Source: Yoonia sp034652275
GTDB taxonomy: Bacteria; Pseudomonadota; Alphaproteobacteria; Rhodobacterales; Rhodobacteraceae
NCBI RefSeq assembly: GCF_034652275.1
Contig: NZ_JAXIWG010000001.1
Location: 372,001 to 436,000 of the forward strand
Length of the DNA stretch: 64,000 bases
Reading direction: 5' to 3'
The translations under genes were made by a program, and so were the position numbers. Shown piece after piece: positions 41,896 to 51,136 of the stretch. Position 1 is the stretch's first letter. Each line of letters opens with the position of its first letter. The notes under the pieces were generated by a model that worked only from the letters and a program-made list of their open reading frames with translations, did no database searches and was not told the origin of the DNA.

Positions 41896-43221
41896 TCAGG
41901 GGCAAAAGATCGTGTCGTTGAGGATGGTGAACGACAGCATGGTCAGGATCAGCGCCAGACCGATGAACATGAACACCTGTACCGCGCGCTCGCTTGGCTT
42001 GCGGCGGGTCACACCTTCATAGGCGTAGAACATCAGATGACCGCCATCCAGAACGGGGATCGGAAAGAGATTGATCAGCCCCACCGCCGCCGACAACGCC
42101 CCGATGAACCAGATAAAACTTTGCGTGCCTTGGCGTGCCATCGACCCGCTGGTTTCGGCAATGCCCACAGGACCCGAGAGGTTACAGGTGGAAATCTGCC
42201 CGATGATGATGTGCCGCAACGCGGAAAGCGAGGTTGTGGCGGTATTCCACAAACCTTCGACACCTAGGCGGCCAGCCTCGAGAATACCCACGGCCTCGGT
42301 CTGGGGGCTGAAAACGATATCGCCCGAAATCCCGATCCGGTACGTCTGCGCAAACCCGCCTTGGGGTTGCGGCTCGTCGGTGATGCGCGGCGCAAGCGTC
42401 ACGTTCAGGTCCCGCCCCTGTCGCCAGACGGTCAGGTCAAGTGGCGCACCTTCGGCGGCGATGACCTTTTCCTGCAACTGGCGGAATGCGAAAATCGGGT
42501 CGCCATCGACCGTACGGATCACATCGCCGATCCGCAGCCCCGCATCATCGGCAGCAGACCGTGGCGCCAACGCGATCACAACGGGCGGCATCAGATAAGG
42601 TCCTTCCACGTCGCGCGTTTGCCCGTCGCGCATGATCTGGTAGGTCAGACGGTCCTGTAGCGGGACAAGATCCAGCAAAGACACCTCACGCGTGGGGTCA
42701 ATGAAGGCGATCCCCTCGACGGCCAGCAGCACGTCGCCCTCGCGCAGATCAGACGGGGTTTCGGCAGGCAAGGCGCGGATGGCACCGATCGTGAAGGGTT
42801 CGGCCACGCGCCCCTGATACATGATTGAGCCGGTGAAGATCGCGATGGCGAGGATGAAGTTGAACACAGGCCCCGCCGCCACCGTCAGCGTACGCGCCCA
42901 AAGCGGCGCACCCGTCATCGTACGGCGCGCGTCGCTATCAGCGACAGTGCCGTCAGAGCCTACGCTCGCGGCATTGGCGTCACCCAGAAACTTGACATAG
43001 CCGCCCAAAGGCAAGGCCGCGACCTGCCAGACCGTGCCTCGCGCGTCCTTGCGGCTGTAGATCACGGGGCCAAAACCAAGCGAGAACACCTCTGCATGGA
43101 TCCCACACCAGCGCCCGACGATGTAATGGCCGTATTCATGGATCGCCACGATGACCGACAAGGCCACGACGAAGGCCACGATCATGAAGGCAAAATTGCC
43201 GAAAACCGGCACGAATTGCAT
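41896..43221 (-). CDS. rseP: RseP-family site-2 metalloprotease
   Basis: A 441-residue inner-membrane zinc protease. The HEYGH motif (VAIHEYGHYIVGRW) lies in the first transmembrane segment, with the second metal-site segment NLFPIPVLDGGHLMFY near the C-terminus. PDZ domains lie between (TPSDLREGDVLLAVEGI and SAADDAGLRIGDVIRTVDGD). It cuts anti-sigma factors and signal-peptide remnants within the membrane. The ATG at 43221 starts MQFVPVFGNFAFM; 13 bases separate it from dxr. The longer open frame overlaps dxr and is rejected. Confidence 0.95.
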   Translation of the reverse strand: MQFVPVFGNFAFMIVAFVVALSVIVAIHEYGHYIVGRWCGIHAEVFSLGFGPVIYSRKDARGTVWQVAALPLGGYVKFLGDANAASVGSDGTVADSDARRTMTGAPLWARTLTVAAGPVFNFILAIAIFTGSIMYQGRVAEPFTIGAIRALPAETPSDLREGDVLLAVEGIAFIDPTREVSLLDLVPLQDRLTYQIMRDGQTRDVEGPYLMPPVVIALAPRSAADDAGLRIGDVIRTVDGDPIFAFRQLQEKVIAAEGAPLDLTVWRQGRDLNVTLAPRITDEPQPQGGFAQTYRIGISGDIVFSPQTEAVGILEAGRLGVEGLWNTATTSLSALRHIIIGQISTCNLSGPVGIAETSGSMARQGTQSFIWFIGALSAAVGLINLFPIPVLDGGHLMFYAYEGVTRRKPSERAVQVFMFIGLALILTMLSFTILNDTIFCP

Positions 43222-43234
43222 CAGGTCCAAAACG

Positions 43235-44404
43235 TCATCCCATCTGTCTTGCGATTTCGCCCGCGTAAATACGGGCCAGCCTGTCGGCCTCCAGCACGTC
43301 ATCTAGGGTCACATCGCGGATTTGCAGCCCGCCGCCCGATGACATTTTGTCCAGCGTCGCGGATACGACCCCCGACATCTGTAGAAAACCGATCTCGCCC
43401 GCGATGAACGCATCAAGCGCGCGCTCCTTGGATGCATTGAAAACCGCCCCCGCCAGACCGCCTGTTTCCATCACGTGCCGCGCCAGCGCCAGTGCGGGAT
43501 AGCGGTCCTCGTCGGGGGCCTCAAAAGTCAGCGATCCGATTTTCGCAAGATCAAGCCGTTCGACAGGCAGGTGCCGCCGGTCTGGCCAATGCAGCGCATA
43601 GCCGATGGCATGGCGCATATCGGGCGGGCCGACATGCGCCATCAGCGCGCCATCGTTGAAGCCAACCAGCGCATGTATCAAGCTTTCACGGTGCACCAGC
43701 ACTTCGATCACGCTGGAAGGTACACCAAAGAATTCTTTGGTTTCAATCAGCTCCATCGCCTTATTAAACATCGACGCGGAATCGATCGTGATCCGCTGGC
43801 CCATGTCCCAGTTGGGATGGCTTGATGCTTCGGCCAATGTGGCCTGCGCCAGCCTATCCTTGGGCCAGTCGCGAAACGCGCCCCCGCTTGCGGTGATGAT
43901 GACGCGTTCGACCGCTTTCATATCCTCGCCCACCAGCGCCTGAAAAACGGCGGAATGTTCGCTGTCCACAGGTAGGATCGTGGCGCCCGCCGCCTGTGCC
44001 CGCGCCATCAGCAAAGGCCCCGCTGTGACAAGCGATTCCTTGTTGGCCAGCGCCAGCGTCGTGCCATGATCCAGTGCCGTCATTCCTGGAACCAACCCCG
44101 CCGACCCGATGATCGCGGACAGCGCCCAATCGACTGGGCGCGCGGCCGCGTCCTTGATCGCAGTCTCGCCTGCGGCGGCGGCGATCCCCGTGCCGGCCAG
44201 CGCATCTTTCAAAGCGGCATAGCAGCTGTCATGACAGGTCACCGCAATCTCGGCACGTAAAGCAATGGCATCCTTGGCTAATTGTGCAATGTTGTTACCA
44301 CCTGTCAGCGCCACGACCTGATAGGCATCAAGGTCGCGCGCAATCAGGTCAACCGCGCTTTGCCCGACCGATCCGGTGGCACCGAACAGCGTGATCCGCC
44401 TCAA
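43235..44404 (-). CDS. dxr: 1-deoxy-D-xylulose 5-phosphate reductoisomerase
   Basis: A 389-residue enzyme of the MEP isoprenoid pathway. The NADPH-binding GATGSVGQSAVDLI is at the start, then the metal/substrate motif DSEHSAVFQALVG and SASMFNKAMELIE. It converts DXP to 2-C-methyl-D-erythritol 4-phosphate. The initiation codon appears to be TTG at 44402-44404, which overlaps the cdsA stop as TTGA. No ATG exists near the conserved N-terminus, so a coupled TTG start is the only sensible one. Confidence 0.95.
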   Translation of the reverse strand: MRRITLFGATGSVGQSAVDLIARDLDAYQVVALTGGNNIAQLAKDAIALRAEIAVTCHDSCYAALKDALAGTGIAAAAGETAIKDAAARPVDWALSAIIGSAGLVPGMTALDHGTTLALANKESLVTAGPLLMARAQAAGATILPVDSEHSAVFQALVGEDMKAVERVIITASGGAFRDWPKDRLAQATLAEASSHPNWDMGQRITIDSASMFNKAMELIETKEFFGVPSSVIEVLVHRESLIHALVGFNDGALMAHVGPPDMRHAIGYALHWPDRRHLPVERLDLAKIGSLTFEAPDEDRYPALALARHVMETGGLAGAVFNASKERALDAFIAGEIGFLQMSGVVSATLDKMSSGGGLQIRDVTLDDVLEADRLARIYAGEIARQMG

Positions 44405-45204
44405 AACGCAACCCCGGGGATGTCGAACACGTCAGCGACCAGCAACATGAACAAGGCCCCGCCAAGAAGGGCGTCGAACCGGTCGAACAATCCGCCATGC
44501 CCGGGAATCAGCGTCGAGCTATCCTTGACCCCCATCCGCCGTTTCAGCGCACTTTCGGCGATATCACCCATCTGTCCGGCAAAACTGAGCGCCATAGAAA
44601 TCGGCACGATCACCAGCCCGACATTGGTGAACAGCATAAAAACCCCGCCCACCAGCGCCGCACCAATCCAGCCTGCAACCGTGCCGGACCATGTTTTCTT
44701 GGGGCTGTAGCGCGGCCAGAATTTCGGCCCGCCAAAGGCTTTGCCAGCAAAATAGCCGAAGATATCGGTCACGATCACCACCGACATCAGCCAGAGCAGC
44801 CATGTGAAGCCGAAATCATTGCGGAAATGCACAAGCCCCCAGCCTGCGACCTGAATCCCCAGCGCGAAGACAAAGAACGTCTTGATCTCGGTGCGCAGTT
44901 GCGTGGCACCCAACACAGGGGCGACAAGGAACAGCAGCATCCCCCATTGGCTGTCGTAAGCCAATTGTCCCGACATGACGGATGCAACAAGGGCGGCCAG
45001 CAGCATCCCCTTGGTCGGCTCGTTGGGGCGGATCATCATCCAGAGTTCCCAGACCATCACCGCGCTGACAAAGACGACCAGCATCTGGAACCAGACGCCG
45101 CCCAAGATCACACCGACTGCCCCAATCACCGTCATCGCGACGCTTGACGCGATGCGGATGCTCAGATCGTCCCATTTGGCGGGGTTTGGCGGCAGGCCGG
45201 TCAT
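44401..45204 (-). CDS. cdsA: Phosphatidate cytidylyltransferase
   Basis: A 267-residue inner-membrane protein with about seven transmembrane helices. The CdsA signature sits near the C-terminal half (VTDIFGYFAGKAFGGPKF and SPKKTWSGTVAGWIGAALVGG, with KDSSTLIPGHGGLFDRFD following). It makes CDP-diacylglycerol from phosphatidate and CTP, the precursor of phospholipids. It is two bases downstream of uppS, the usual neighbour. Confidence 0.95.
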   Translation of the reverse strand: MTGLPPNPAKWDDLSIRIASSVAMTVIGAVGVILGGVWFQMLVVFVSAVMVWELWMMIRPNEPTKGMLLAALVASVMSGQLAYDSQWGMLLFLVAPVLGATQLRTEIKTFFVFALGIQVAGWGLVHFRNDFGFTWLLWLMSVVIVTDIFGYFAGKAFGGPKFWPRYSPKKTWSGTVAGWIGAALVGGVFMLFTNVGLVIVPISMALSFAGQMGDIAESALKRRMGVKDSSTLIPGHGGLFDRFDALLGGALFMLLVADVFDIPGVAF

Positions 45205-45206
45205 GC

Positions 45207-45938
45207 TCAGGCCAGCACGGCGCCAAAGCGGCGTTCGCGCTGCCCGTATTTGGCCAGCACACGCCCGAATTCAGCAGCGGTGAAATCAGGCCAGAGCGTG
45301 TCGACGAATTCATATTCCGCATAGGCCGACTGCCAGAGCAAGAAATTGGAAATCCGCGCCTCGCCGCTGGTGCGGATCACAAGGTCGGGGTCGGGCAGAA
45401 CATGGGTGTCAAGAAAGCGCGCCAGTGTTTCGGCATCGACATCCTTGTGGGTCAGGCGGCCCATCTCGATCTCGTAGGCAAGGCGCTTGGCGGCGCGTGT
45501 CACCTCGTCCCGGCCGCCATAGTTCAGCGCGATGGTCAGGTGGATCAGATCATTGCCTGCGGTCAGCAATTCAAGTTCGTCCATCAAACTGACCAGCTTT
45601 TCATCCAGCCGGATGCGGTCACCGATGAACCGGACGCGCACGCCGTTGTCCAAGAGCGCCTGCGCCTCGCGCTGGATATATTTGCGAAACATCAGCATCA
45701 GGCCCGCAACCTCGGTCTGGGTGCGTTTCCAATTCTCTGTCGAAAAGGCGAACAGGGTCAGGTATTTGACGCCATGTTCGGGGCAGGCTTGCAGCACCTC
45801 GCGCACGCGGCGCGCACCGGCGTGGTGGCCGAACAGGCGCGGCCGCCCGCGTTGCTGCGCCCAACGGCCATTGCCATCCATGATGATCGCCACATGGGCG
45901 GGGCCGTTGCCGGTCGTCGTGTCAAGCTCTTGGCGCAT
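45207..45938 (-). CDS. uppS: Undecaprenyl diphosphate synthase
   Basis: A 243-residue cis-prenyltransferase. The catalytic segment is IIMDGNGRWAQQRG, the FAFSTENW motif follows, and the C-terminal segment is RTSGEARISNFLLWQSAYAEYEF. It makes the C55 carrier lipid for peptidoglycan and other envelope polymers. A GTG lies one codon upstream of the ATG I chose at 45938; the Shine-Dalgarno (AAAGGGG) fits either. It is 21 bases downstream of frr. Confidence 0.95.
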   Translation of the reverse strand: MRQELDTTTGNGPAHVAIIMDGNGRWAQQRGRPRLFGHHAGARRVREVLQACPEHGVKYLTLFAFSTENWKRTQTEVAGLMLMFRKYIQREAQALLDNGVRVRFIGDRIRLDEKLVSLMDELELLTAGNDLIHLTIALNYGGRDEVTRAAKRLAYEIEMGRLTHKDVDAETLARFLDTHVLPDPDLVIRTSGEARISNFLLWQSAYAEYEFVDTLWPDFTAAEFGRVLAKYGQRERRFGAVLA

Positions 45939-45959
45939 CACGGCCCCTTTCGGCAGGTG

Positions 45960-46523
45960 TCAGACCTGCATGATTTCCGCTTGTTTCGTCTCGAGCGTCT
46001 CGTCGACCAGCTTGATATGCGTGTCGGTCAGTTCCTGCACGGTGGATTCCCAGAATTTCTGGTCATCCTCGGACAGACCGTCGGCCTTGGCTTTCTTGAT
46101 CTGGTCCATCCCGTCGCGGCGCAGGTTGCGGATCGAGACGCGGGCCTGTTCGGCATAGTTGCCCGCGACCTTGGTCAGTTCGCGGCGACGTTCTTCGTTC
46201 AATTCGGGAATCGGCAGCATGATGATCGTGCCATTGAGTTGAGGATTGATCCCCAACCCACTGTCGCGGATTGCTTTCTCCACCTTACCTACCAACGCCT
46301 TGTCCCAGACGTTGATTGTCACCATCCGCGGTTCGGGCACGTTCACCGTGCCGACCTGGTTGATTGGCGTGGGCGATCCGTAGGCATCGACCATGATCGG
46401 CTCCAGCATCGACCCGGACGCGCGGCCTGTGCGCAGGGACGCCAGTTCGACGCGCAGATTGGCGATGGCCCCGTCCATGCGGCGGGCCAGATCGTCGGTA
46501 TCGAGTTCAAAATCGTCAGCCAT
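45960..46523 (-). CDS. frr: Ribosome recycling factor
   Basis: A 187-residue protein. LRTGRASGSMLEPIMVDAYGSPTPINQVGTVNVPEPRM is the RRF core and VSIRNLRRDGMDQIKKAKADGLSEDD a typical C-terminal helix. RRF splits post-termination ribosomes together with EF-G. A good AGGAAA site precedes the ATG. It is 75 bases downstream of pyrH, the common pyrH-frr pairing. Confidence 0.97.
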   Translation of the reverse strand: MADDFELDTDDLARRMDGAIANLRVELASLRTGRASGSMLEPIMVDAYGSPTPINQVGTVNVPEPRMVTINVWDKALVGKVEKAIRDSGLGINPQLNGTIIMLPIPELNEERRRELTKVAGNYAEQARVSIRNLRRDGMDQIKKAKADGLSEDDQKFWESTVQELTDTHIKLVDETLETKQAEIMQV

Positions 46524-46598
46524 TTTCCTGCTCTTCCTTCGTCACGCGCGGCGTTGATGTCCTCTAAGGCAAAGCCGCCCTATTGTATAGACCGAGGG

Positions 46599-47324
46599 TT
46601 AATCCCGCACGGTGGTATAGGTGCCCTCGCCTGCCAGAATACCTTTGAACCCGCCCGGTTCATCCAGCGAGAACACGATGATCGGCAGGTTGTTGTCACG
46701 CGCCAGCGCGATGGCGCTCGCATCCATGACGCCCAGATGCTTTTGCAGCACCTCGTCGTAGCTAACGACATCGTAGCGTACGGCATCGGCGTGTTTGACG
46801 GGGTCCTTGTCATAGACGCCGTCAACCTTGGTGCCTTTAAAGATCGCCTCGCAGTTCATTTCATTGGCGCGCAGCGTCGCCGCCGTGTCGGTCGTGAAAT
46901 AGGGGTTGCCGGTGCCTGCGGCGAAGATACAGACGCGCTTTTTCTCCAAGTGCCGCACGGCGCGGCGGCGGATATAGGGCTCGGCCACCTCGTTCATGGT
47001 GATGGCGGAAATCACGCGGGTATGGATGCCCAGTTCTTCCAGCGCGGATTGCATCGCAAGTGCGTTCATCACGGTCGCGATCATCCCCATATAATCGGCG
47101 GTCGTGCGTTCCATGCCCTGTGCGCTGCCTTGCAGCCCGCGAAAGATATTCCCGCCGCCGATGACCATGCAGATCTCGACACCAAGGTCATGGACAGATT
47201 TCACCTCGCGCGCGATGCGCTGCACGGTGGGCGGATGCAGGCCGAAGGCCGTGTCGCCCATCAGCGCCTCGCCCGAGATTTTCAGCATGACGCGTTTATA
47301 GGTGGTTTTTGCTTTTTCGGTCAT
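46599..47324 (-). CDS. pyrH: Uridylate kinase
   Basis: A 241-residue amino-acid-kinase-fold enzyme starting MTEKAKTTYKRVMLKISGEALMG. It has IVIGGGNIFRG-like segment VIGGGNIFRGLQGSAQGMERTTADYMGM and FAAGTGNPYFTTDTAATLRANEM. It phosphorylates UMP to UDP. It is probably the first gene of the pyrH-frr-uppS-cdsA-dxr-rseP-bamA run and is divergent from miaA. Confidence 0.97.
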   Translation of the reverse strand: MTEKAKTTYKRVMLKISGEALMGDTAFGLHPPTVQRIAREVKSVHDLGVEICMVIGGGNIFRGLQGSAQGMERTTADYMGMIATVMNALAMQSALEELGIHTRVISAITMNEVAEPYIRRRAVRHLEKKRVCIFAAGTGNPYFTTDTAATLRANEMNCEAIFKGTKVDGVYDKDPVKHADAVRYDVVSYDEVLQKHLGVMDASAIALARDNNLPIIVFSLDEPGGFKGILAGEGTYTTVRD

Positions 47325-47417
47325 GGAATTCCCCTGTCGCGCCGGTTTGGCGCAAAATGTCGCAAAACGGGTCGAGGTTCAATGGCGCTTGTCGGGTCTC
47401 GGCGGTATGGATGGCGC

Positions 47418-48305
47418 ATGTTGACCATCGCCCCCGATATGCCCGTGCTGATCGCCGGGCCCACCGCGTCCGGCAAATCCGCGCTGGCGCTGGAGATTGC
47501 GCAGCGCCAAGGCGGGATCATCGTGAATGCCGATGCCTTGCAGGTGTTCGCAGGCTGGCAGGTGCTGACCGCGCGGCCATCTGACAGTGATCTGGCCCGT
47601 GCGCCGCATACGCTTTATGGGCATGTGCCTTTTGATGCGGCCTATTCTGTGGGGCACTGGCTGCGCGATCTGGCGCCTTTGCTGCAAGGACCCGCGCGCC
47701 CGATCATCGTGGGCGGGACGGGGTTGAATTTTCACGCGCTGACCTGCGGTCTGGCCGAAATCCCCGCAACACCCGACGCAATCCGCGCCGAGGCGGACCG
47801 CATCGCCCTGCCCAATCTGATCGCTGGGCTGGATGCCGCGACCCGTGATCGGATCGACCTGCACAACCGGATGCGGGTGCAGCGCGCATGGGAGGTGCGG
47901 CGCGCCACAGGCCGCAGTCTGGCCGATTGGCAGGATGCGACGCCTGCGCCGCTTTTGCCGCTGGACCGGACGGTGGCGATCACGCTGGATGCGCCCAAAG
48001 ACTGGCTCGACGACCGGATCGCGCGGCGGTTCGATATGATGCTGGACTCAGGCGCGCTGGACGAGGCGCAGGCGATGCTGCCGCATTGGAACCCCGCGCA
48101 TCAATCGGCCAAGGCCATCGGCGCACCCGAACTGATCGCGCATCTACAAGGGCAGATGACCCTACCGCAAGCGCGCGAGGCCGCGATCATCGCCTCGCGG
48201 CAGTATGCCAAGCGCCAGCGCACGTGGTTTCGCGCGCGCCACAAGGCATGGCACCCGTTGCGCGCCGACAATCCTGATATTTCTGCAACACTCCTCCTGC
48301 GGTAA
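47418..48305 (+). CDS. miaA: tRNA dimethylallyltransferase
   Basis: A 295-residue enzyme with the P-loop IAGPTASGKSALALEIAQRQGG, NADALQVFAGWQVLTARP (the MiaA substrate loop), IVGGTGLNFHALTCG, and the C-terminal ASRQYAKRQRTWFRAR. It adds an isopentenyl group to A37 of tRNAs that read UNN codons. The ATG at 47418 is chosen; 47382 (after GAGG) is an alternative that adds 12 residues. The much longer open frame to 45144 is antisense to frr and pyrH and is not coding. Confidence 0.94.
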   Translation: MLTIAPDMPVLIAGPTASGKSALALEIAQRQGGIIVNADALQVFAGWQVLTARPSDSDLARAPHTLYGHVPFDAAYSVGHWLRDLAPLLQGPARPIIVGGTGLNFHALTCGLAEIPATPDAIRAEADRIALPNLIAGLDAATRDRIDLHNRMRVQRAWEVRRATGRSLADWQDATPAPLLPLDRTVAITLDAPKDWLDDRIARRFDMMLDSGALDEAQAMLPHWNPAHQSAKAIGAPELIAHLQGQMTLPQAREAAIIASRQYAKRQRTWFRARHKAWHPLRADNPDISATLLLR

Positions 48306-48374
48306 TATTAACGGATTGATCGGTGGCGGGATTGGCGACAGAATCAGGCAAAACAAAACCTTGAGGCAAGGTTC

Positions 48375-49190
48375 ATGAGCTTGATGCAGCACGTCCCGTC
48401 AGCGCTTGCGCTGGCGCCATTGTCCCATGCCGGCCCCGCGATGCGCTGGCGCACCGAAGCAATGCGCAGCCACGCGACCGCGCGGCTGATCCTGATCACC
48501 AAAGGTCAGGGCCGCGTGACCGTGGCGGGCCTGACCAACGGCTATGGCCCCAACAACCTGATCTATCTGCCGCCACAGACGATGTATGGCATCGAGGTCG
48601 GAGCCAGCGTGCATGGCCAGATCCTGACCATCCCCGACGCCGCCGACTGGCCCGCCCTGCCCGTGCATCTGCGGCTGATGGATGTCTGGCTGCAAAAGGA
48701 AGCAGCGCAGTATTTCGACCAGATCGAACGCGAACTGCAACCGTCAGGAAACCCAAAGGCCGCCGACCTATGGCTCGGGCTGCTTGCGATCTTCATGGAC
48801 CGGCAGGCACGCGCGCAGGTCGCGACCCCCAACGACAGCCGCCGCGACAGTGCAGCGGCCAAGCTGGTCGCGCGCTATACCAAACTGATTGCACGCGATT
48901 TCCGGCTTGATCGCGGTGTCGGCAGCTATGCCGCAGAACTGGGTGTCACGCCTACGCATCTGGCGCGTTGTTGCCAGCAGGTCGCAGGGCGTTCTGCGCT
49001 GGCGCTACTGCATGACCGCATCCATTACGAGGCTTGCGTGCTGCTGCGCGACACAGCGACCCCGATCAACCAGATCGCGGACATGCTGGGCTTTCATTCG
49101 GCCGCCTATTTCACCCGCAGCTTTCAGGACAAATCCGGCCAGACGCCGTCGGATTTCCGGCGTGCCAACGCACGCAGTTTCGCGCGCTAA
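48375..49190 (+). CDS. AraC-family transcriptional regulator
   Basis: A 271-residue regulator. The N-terminal part is a cupin-like sensor (LITKGQGRVTVAGLTNGYGPNNLIYLPPQTMYGIE); the C-terminal 100 residues are the AraC DNA-binding domain, with LGVTPTHLARCCQQVAGRS (first helix-turn-helix) and INQIADMLGFHSAAYFTRSFQDKSGQTPSDFR (second). It lies 207 bases upstream of the peptide-type ABC operon on the same strand and may control it. A dyad (AACCTT-GAGGC-AAGGTT, 48357-48373) surrounds its ribosome-binding site, with GAGG in the loop. Confidence 0.9.
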   Translation: MSLMQHVPSALALAPLSHAGPAMRWRTEAMRSHATARLILITKGQGRVTVAGLTNGYGPNNLIYLPPQTMYGIEVGASVHGQILTIPDAADWPALPVHLRLMDVWLQKEAAQYFDQIERELQPSGNPKAADLWLGLLAIFMDRQARAQVATPNDSRRDSAAAKLVARYTKLIARDFRLDRGVGSYAAELGVTPTHLARCCQQVAGRSALALLHDRIHYEACVLLRDTATPINQIADMLGFHSAAYFTRSFQDKSGQTPSDFRRANARSFAR

Positions 49191-49397
49191 GTTTCTGCTC
49201 TTGCTGGGACAAAAGAGGCGTATGTCGCTTTTGTGACTTGGTAAGGTCGCTTTTTGGCAATTTAGCTGCAACGCCGCTGTTGACGCACGGGCTGAAATAC
49301 GGCGCTATGGGGCCAACCCGTTCATTGGGGTTGCGCGTGACGGCATAAACCACGTCAGCGCCAATAATATTACGATCGCCTTTACAGGGAGAGACCC
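49191..49397. promoter_or_regulatory. Promoter region of the peptide-type ABC operon
   Basis: No gene is present. ACAAAAG-N12-CTTTTGT forms an inverted repeat at 49209-49234. A TTGACG box at 49280-49285 with CGCTAT about 17 bases downstream could be a sigma-70-like promoter. The Shine-Dalgarno GGGAGAG precedes the ATG at 49398. The AraC gene ends at 49190. These are position-based suggestions. Confidence 0.35.
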
Positions 49398-51056
49398 ATG
49401 ACCAAGCACGATCAAGCGATGCATCCCATCGCCTTGCAATATGCCCGCGACGAAAAGGCAGGCAAGCTCAGCCGCCGCGAATTCATGGCGCGCACAACCG
49501 CGCTGGGGATCAGCGTGCCTGCTGCTTACGGCCTTTTGGGGCTGGCCGTACCCACCGCTGCCAACGCGCAGGTCCAGCAAGGCGGCACGGTCCGCATGCA
49601 GATGGAAGTCCGCGCCGTCAAGGAACCGCGCGCCTTTGACTGGCCGCAGATCACCTATGTGACCGCAGGCTGGCTCGAATATCTCGTGGAATACAACAAC
49701 GATGGCACGTTTCAGCCCATGCTGCTGGAAAGCTGGGAGGTCAACGACAACGCCACCGTCTATGTGCTGAAGGTCCGTCAGGGTGTCACATGGAACGACG
49801 GCACGCCGTTCACCGCAGAGGATGTGGCGCGCAATATCACCGGCTGGTGCGACACCACCGTCGAGGGCAATTCTATGGCCGCGCGTTTCTCCGCGATCAT
49901 CAATTCCGAGACCGGTCAGGCCCTGGACGGCGCGATCGAGGTCATCGACGAACACACCGTGCAACTGAACCTGCCCGCCCCCGATATCACGCTGATCGCG
50001 GGCATGTCGGATTATCCAGCCGCCATCACCCCTGCGGATTTCAACGCCGATACGATGCTGGAAAACCCCGTGGGCACAGGGCCTTACCTGCCCGAAACCG
50101 TCGAAGTTGGTATCCGTGCCACGCTGGTGCGCAATGAAAACCACGACTGGTGGGGCTATGCCGCAGGCAAGGGCGCTTATCTCGACCGGATTGAATATAT
50201 CGACTATGGCACGGACCCGTCGGCTTGGGTGGCTGCCGCTGCGGCTGATGAAGTCGATATCATTTATGAAACCGTGGGCGATTTCGTCGATATCTTCAAC
50301 AGCCTCGGGTTCGAGGAATCCTCGGTCGCGTCGTCGTCGACCATCTGCATCCGGCCCAACCAGCGCGCAGAAATCGACGGTGTGCGCCCCTATGCCGACA
50401 AGCGCGTGCGCCAGGCCATCGCGATGGCCGTCGACAATGCCGTCTGTCTGGAACTGGGGTACGCCGGTCGCGGCGAAGTGGCCCGCAACCAGCACGTAGG
50501 CCCCATGCACCCGGCATGGGCCGATGTGCCCGCGATGCCGCATGATCCCGCCCGCGCGCTGGAACTGCTGCAAGAGGCCGGCATGGCCGATTTCGAGATG
50601 GACCTGATTTCCATCGACGACGACTGGCGCAAGAACACGACCGACGCTGTCGCGGCCCAGCTGCGCGACGCGGGCTTCAACGTGAAGCGCACGATCATTC
50701 CGGGGGCGACCTTCTGGAATGACTGGACGGAATATCCGTTCTCCTCGACCGACTGGAACCACCGTCCCATCGACACGCAGACGCTGGGGCTGGCCTACCG
50801 GTCGGGCGAGGCATGGAACGAAAGCGGCTTTTCCAACGCCGAATTCGATGCCCTGCTGGCCGAGGCGAATGCGATCCCCGATGCTGACAACCGCCGCGCC
50901 GTGATGCAGCGGTTGCAGGAAATCATGACCGACGAAGGTGTGACCCTGCAGCCCTATTGGCGCACGATCTACCGGCATGCCAAGCCCGGTTTCGTGGGCT
51001 GGGACATGAACATCGCCTACCTGCCGCATATCTACAAGATCGGCATCGCGGCGTGA
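49398..51056 (+). CDS. ABC transporter solute-binding protein, peptide/dipeptide type (DppA/OppA-like)
   Basis: A 552-residue periplasmic protein. The N-terminus carries a twin-arginine motif (SRREFMARTTALG, residues 24-36) with a hydrophobic stretch and PTAANAQ cleavage region, so export is probably by Tat. The mature part has family-5 extracellular solute-binding signatures: ESWEVNDNATVYVLKVRQGVTWNDGTPFTAEDVARN and NPVGTGPY-like ENPVGTGPYLPET. It collects a peptide or related oligomer for the permeases encoded downstream. A hairpin terminator separates it from the first permease gene. Confidence 0.92.
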   Translation: MTKHDQAMHPIALQYARDEKAGKLSRREFMARTTALGISVPAAYGLLGLAVPTAANAQVQQGGTVRMQMEVRAVKEPRAFDWPQITYVTAGWLEYLVEYNNDGTFQPMLLESWEVNDNATVYVLKVRQGVTWNDGTPFTAEDVARNITGWCDTTVEGNSMAARFSAIINSETGQALDGAIEVIDEHTVQLNLPAPDITLIAGMSDYPAAITPADFNADTMLENPVGTGPYLPETVEVGIRATLVRNENHDWWGYAAGKGAYLDRIEYIDYGTDPSAWVAAAAADEVDIIYETVGDFVDIFNSLGFEESSVASSSTICIRPNQRAEIDGVRPYADKRVRQAIAMAVDNAVCLELGYAGRGEVARNQHVGPMHPAWADVPAMPHDPARALELLQEAGMADFEMDLISIDDDWRKNTTDAVAAQLRDAGFNVKRTIIPGATFWNDWTEYPFSSTDWNHRPIDTQTLGLAYRSGEAWNESGFSNAEFDALLAEANAIPDADNRRAVMQRLQEIMTDEGVTLQPYWRTIYRHAKPGFVGWDMNIAYLPHIYKIGIAA

Positions 51057-51066
51057 TCTGACGAAT

Positions 51067-51094
51067 AGGCCGCCCTGACAAGGGCGGCCTTTTT
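51067..51094 (+). terminator. Intra-operon terminator-like hairpin after the peptide-binding protein gene
   Basis: AGGCCGCCCT-GACA-AGGGCGGCCT, a perfect 10-bp stem followed by TTTTT, begins ten bases past the stop codon of the binding-protein gene and 43 bases before the permease ATG. Partial read-through would give more binding protein than permease. Confidence 0.85.
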
Positions 51095-51136
51095 CGCACC
51101 GCGCAGCTTTGATCACAGCAAGCGACAGGGGCCTTT

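Noticed and set aside
45144..48305. A continuous plus-strand open frame of over 1000 codons covering the antisense of uppS, frr and pyrH.
   Set aside because: Only its last part (from 47418) is a real gene, miaA. The rest is antisense to well-identified essential genes and has no family features; GC-rich codon use keeps the antisense frame free of stops.
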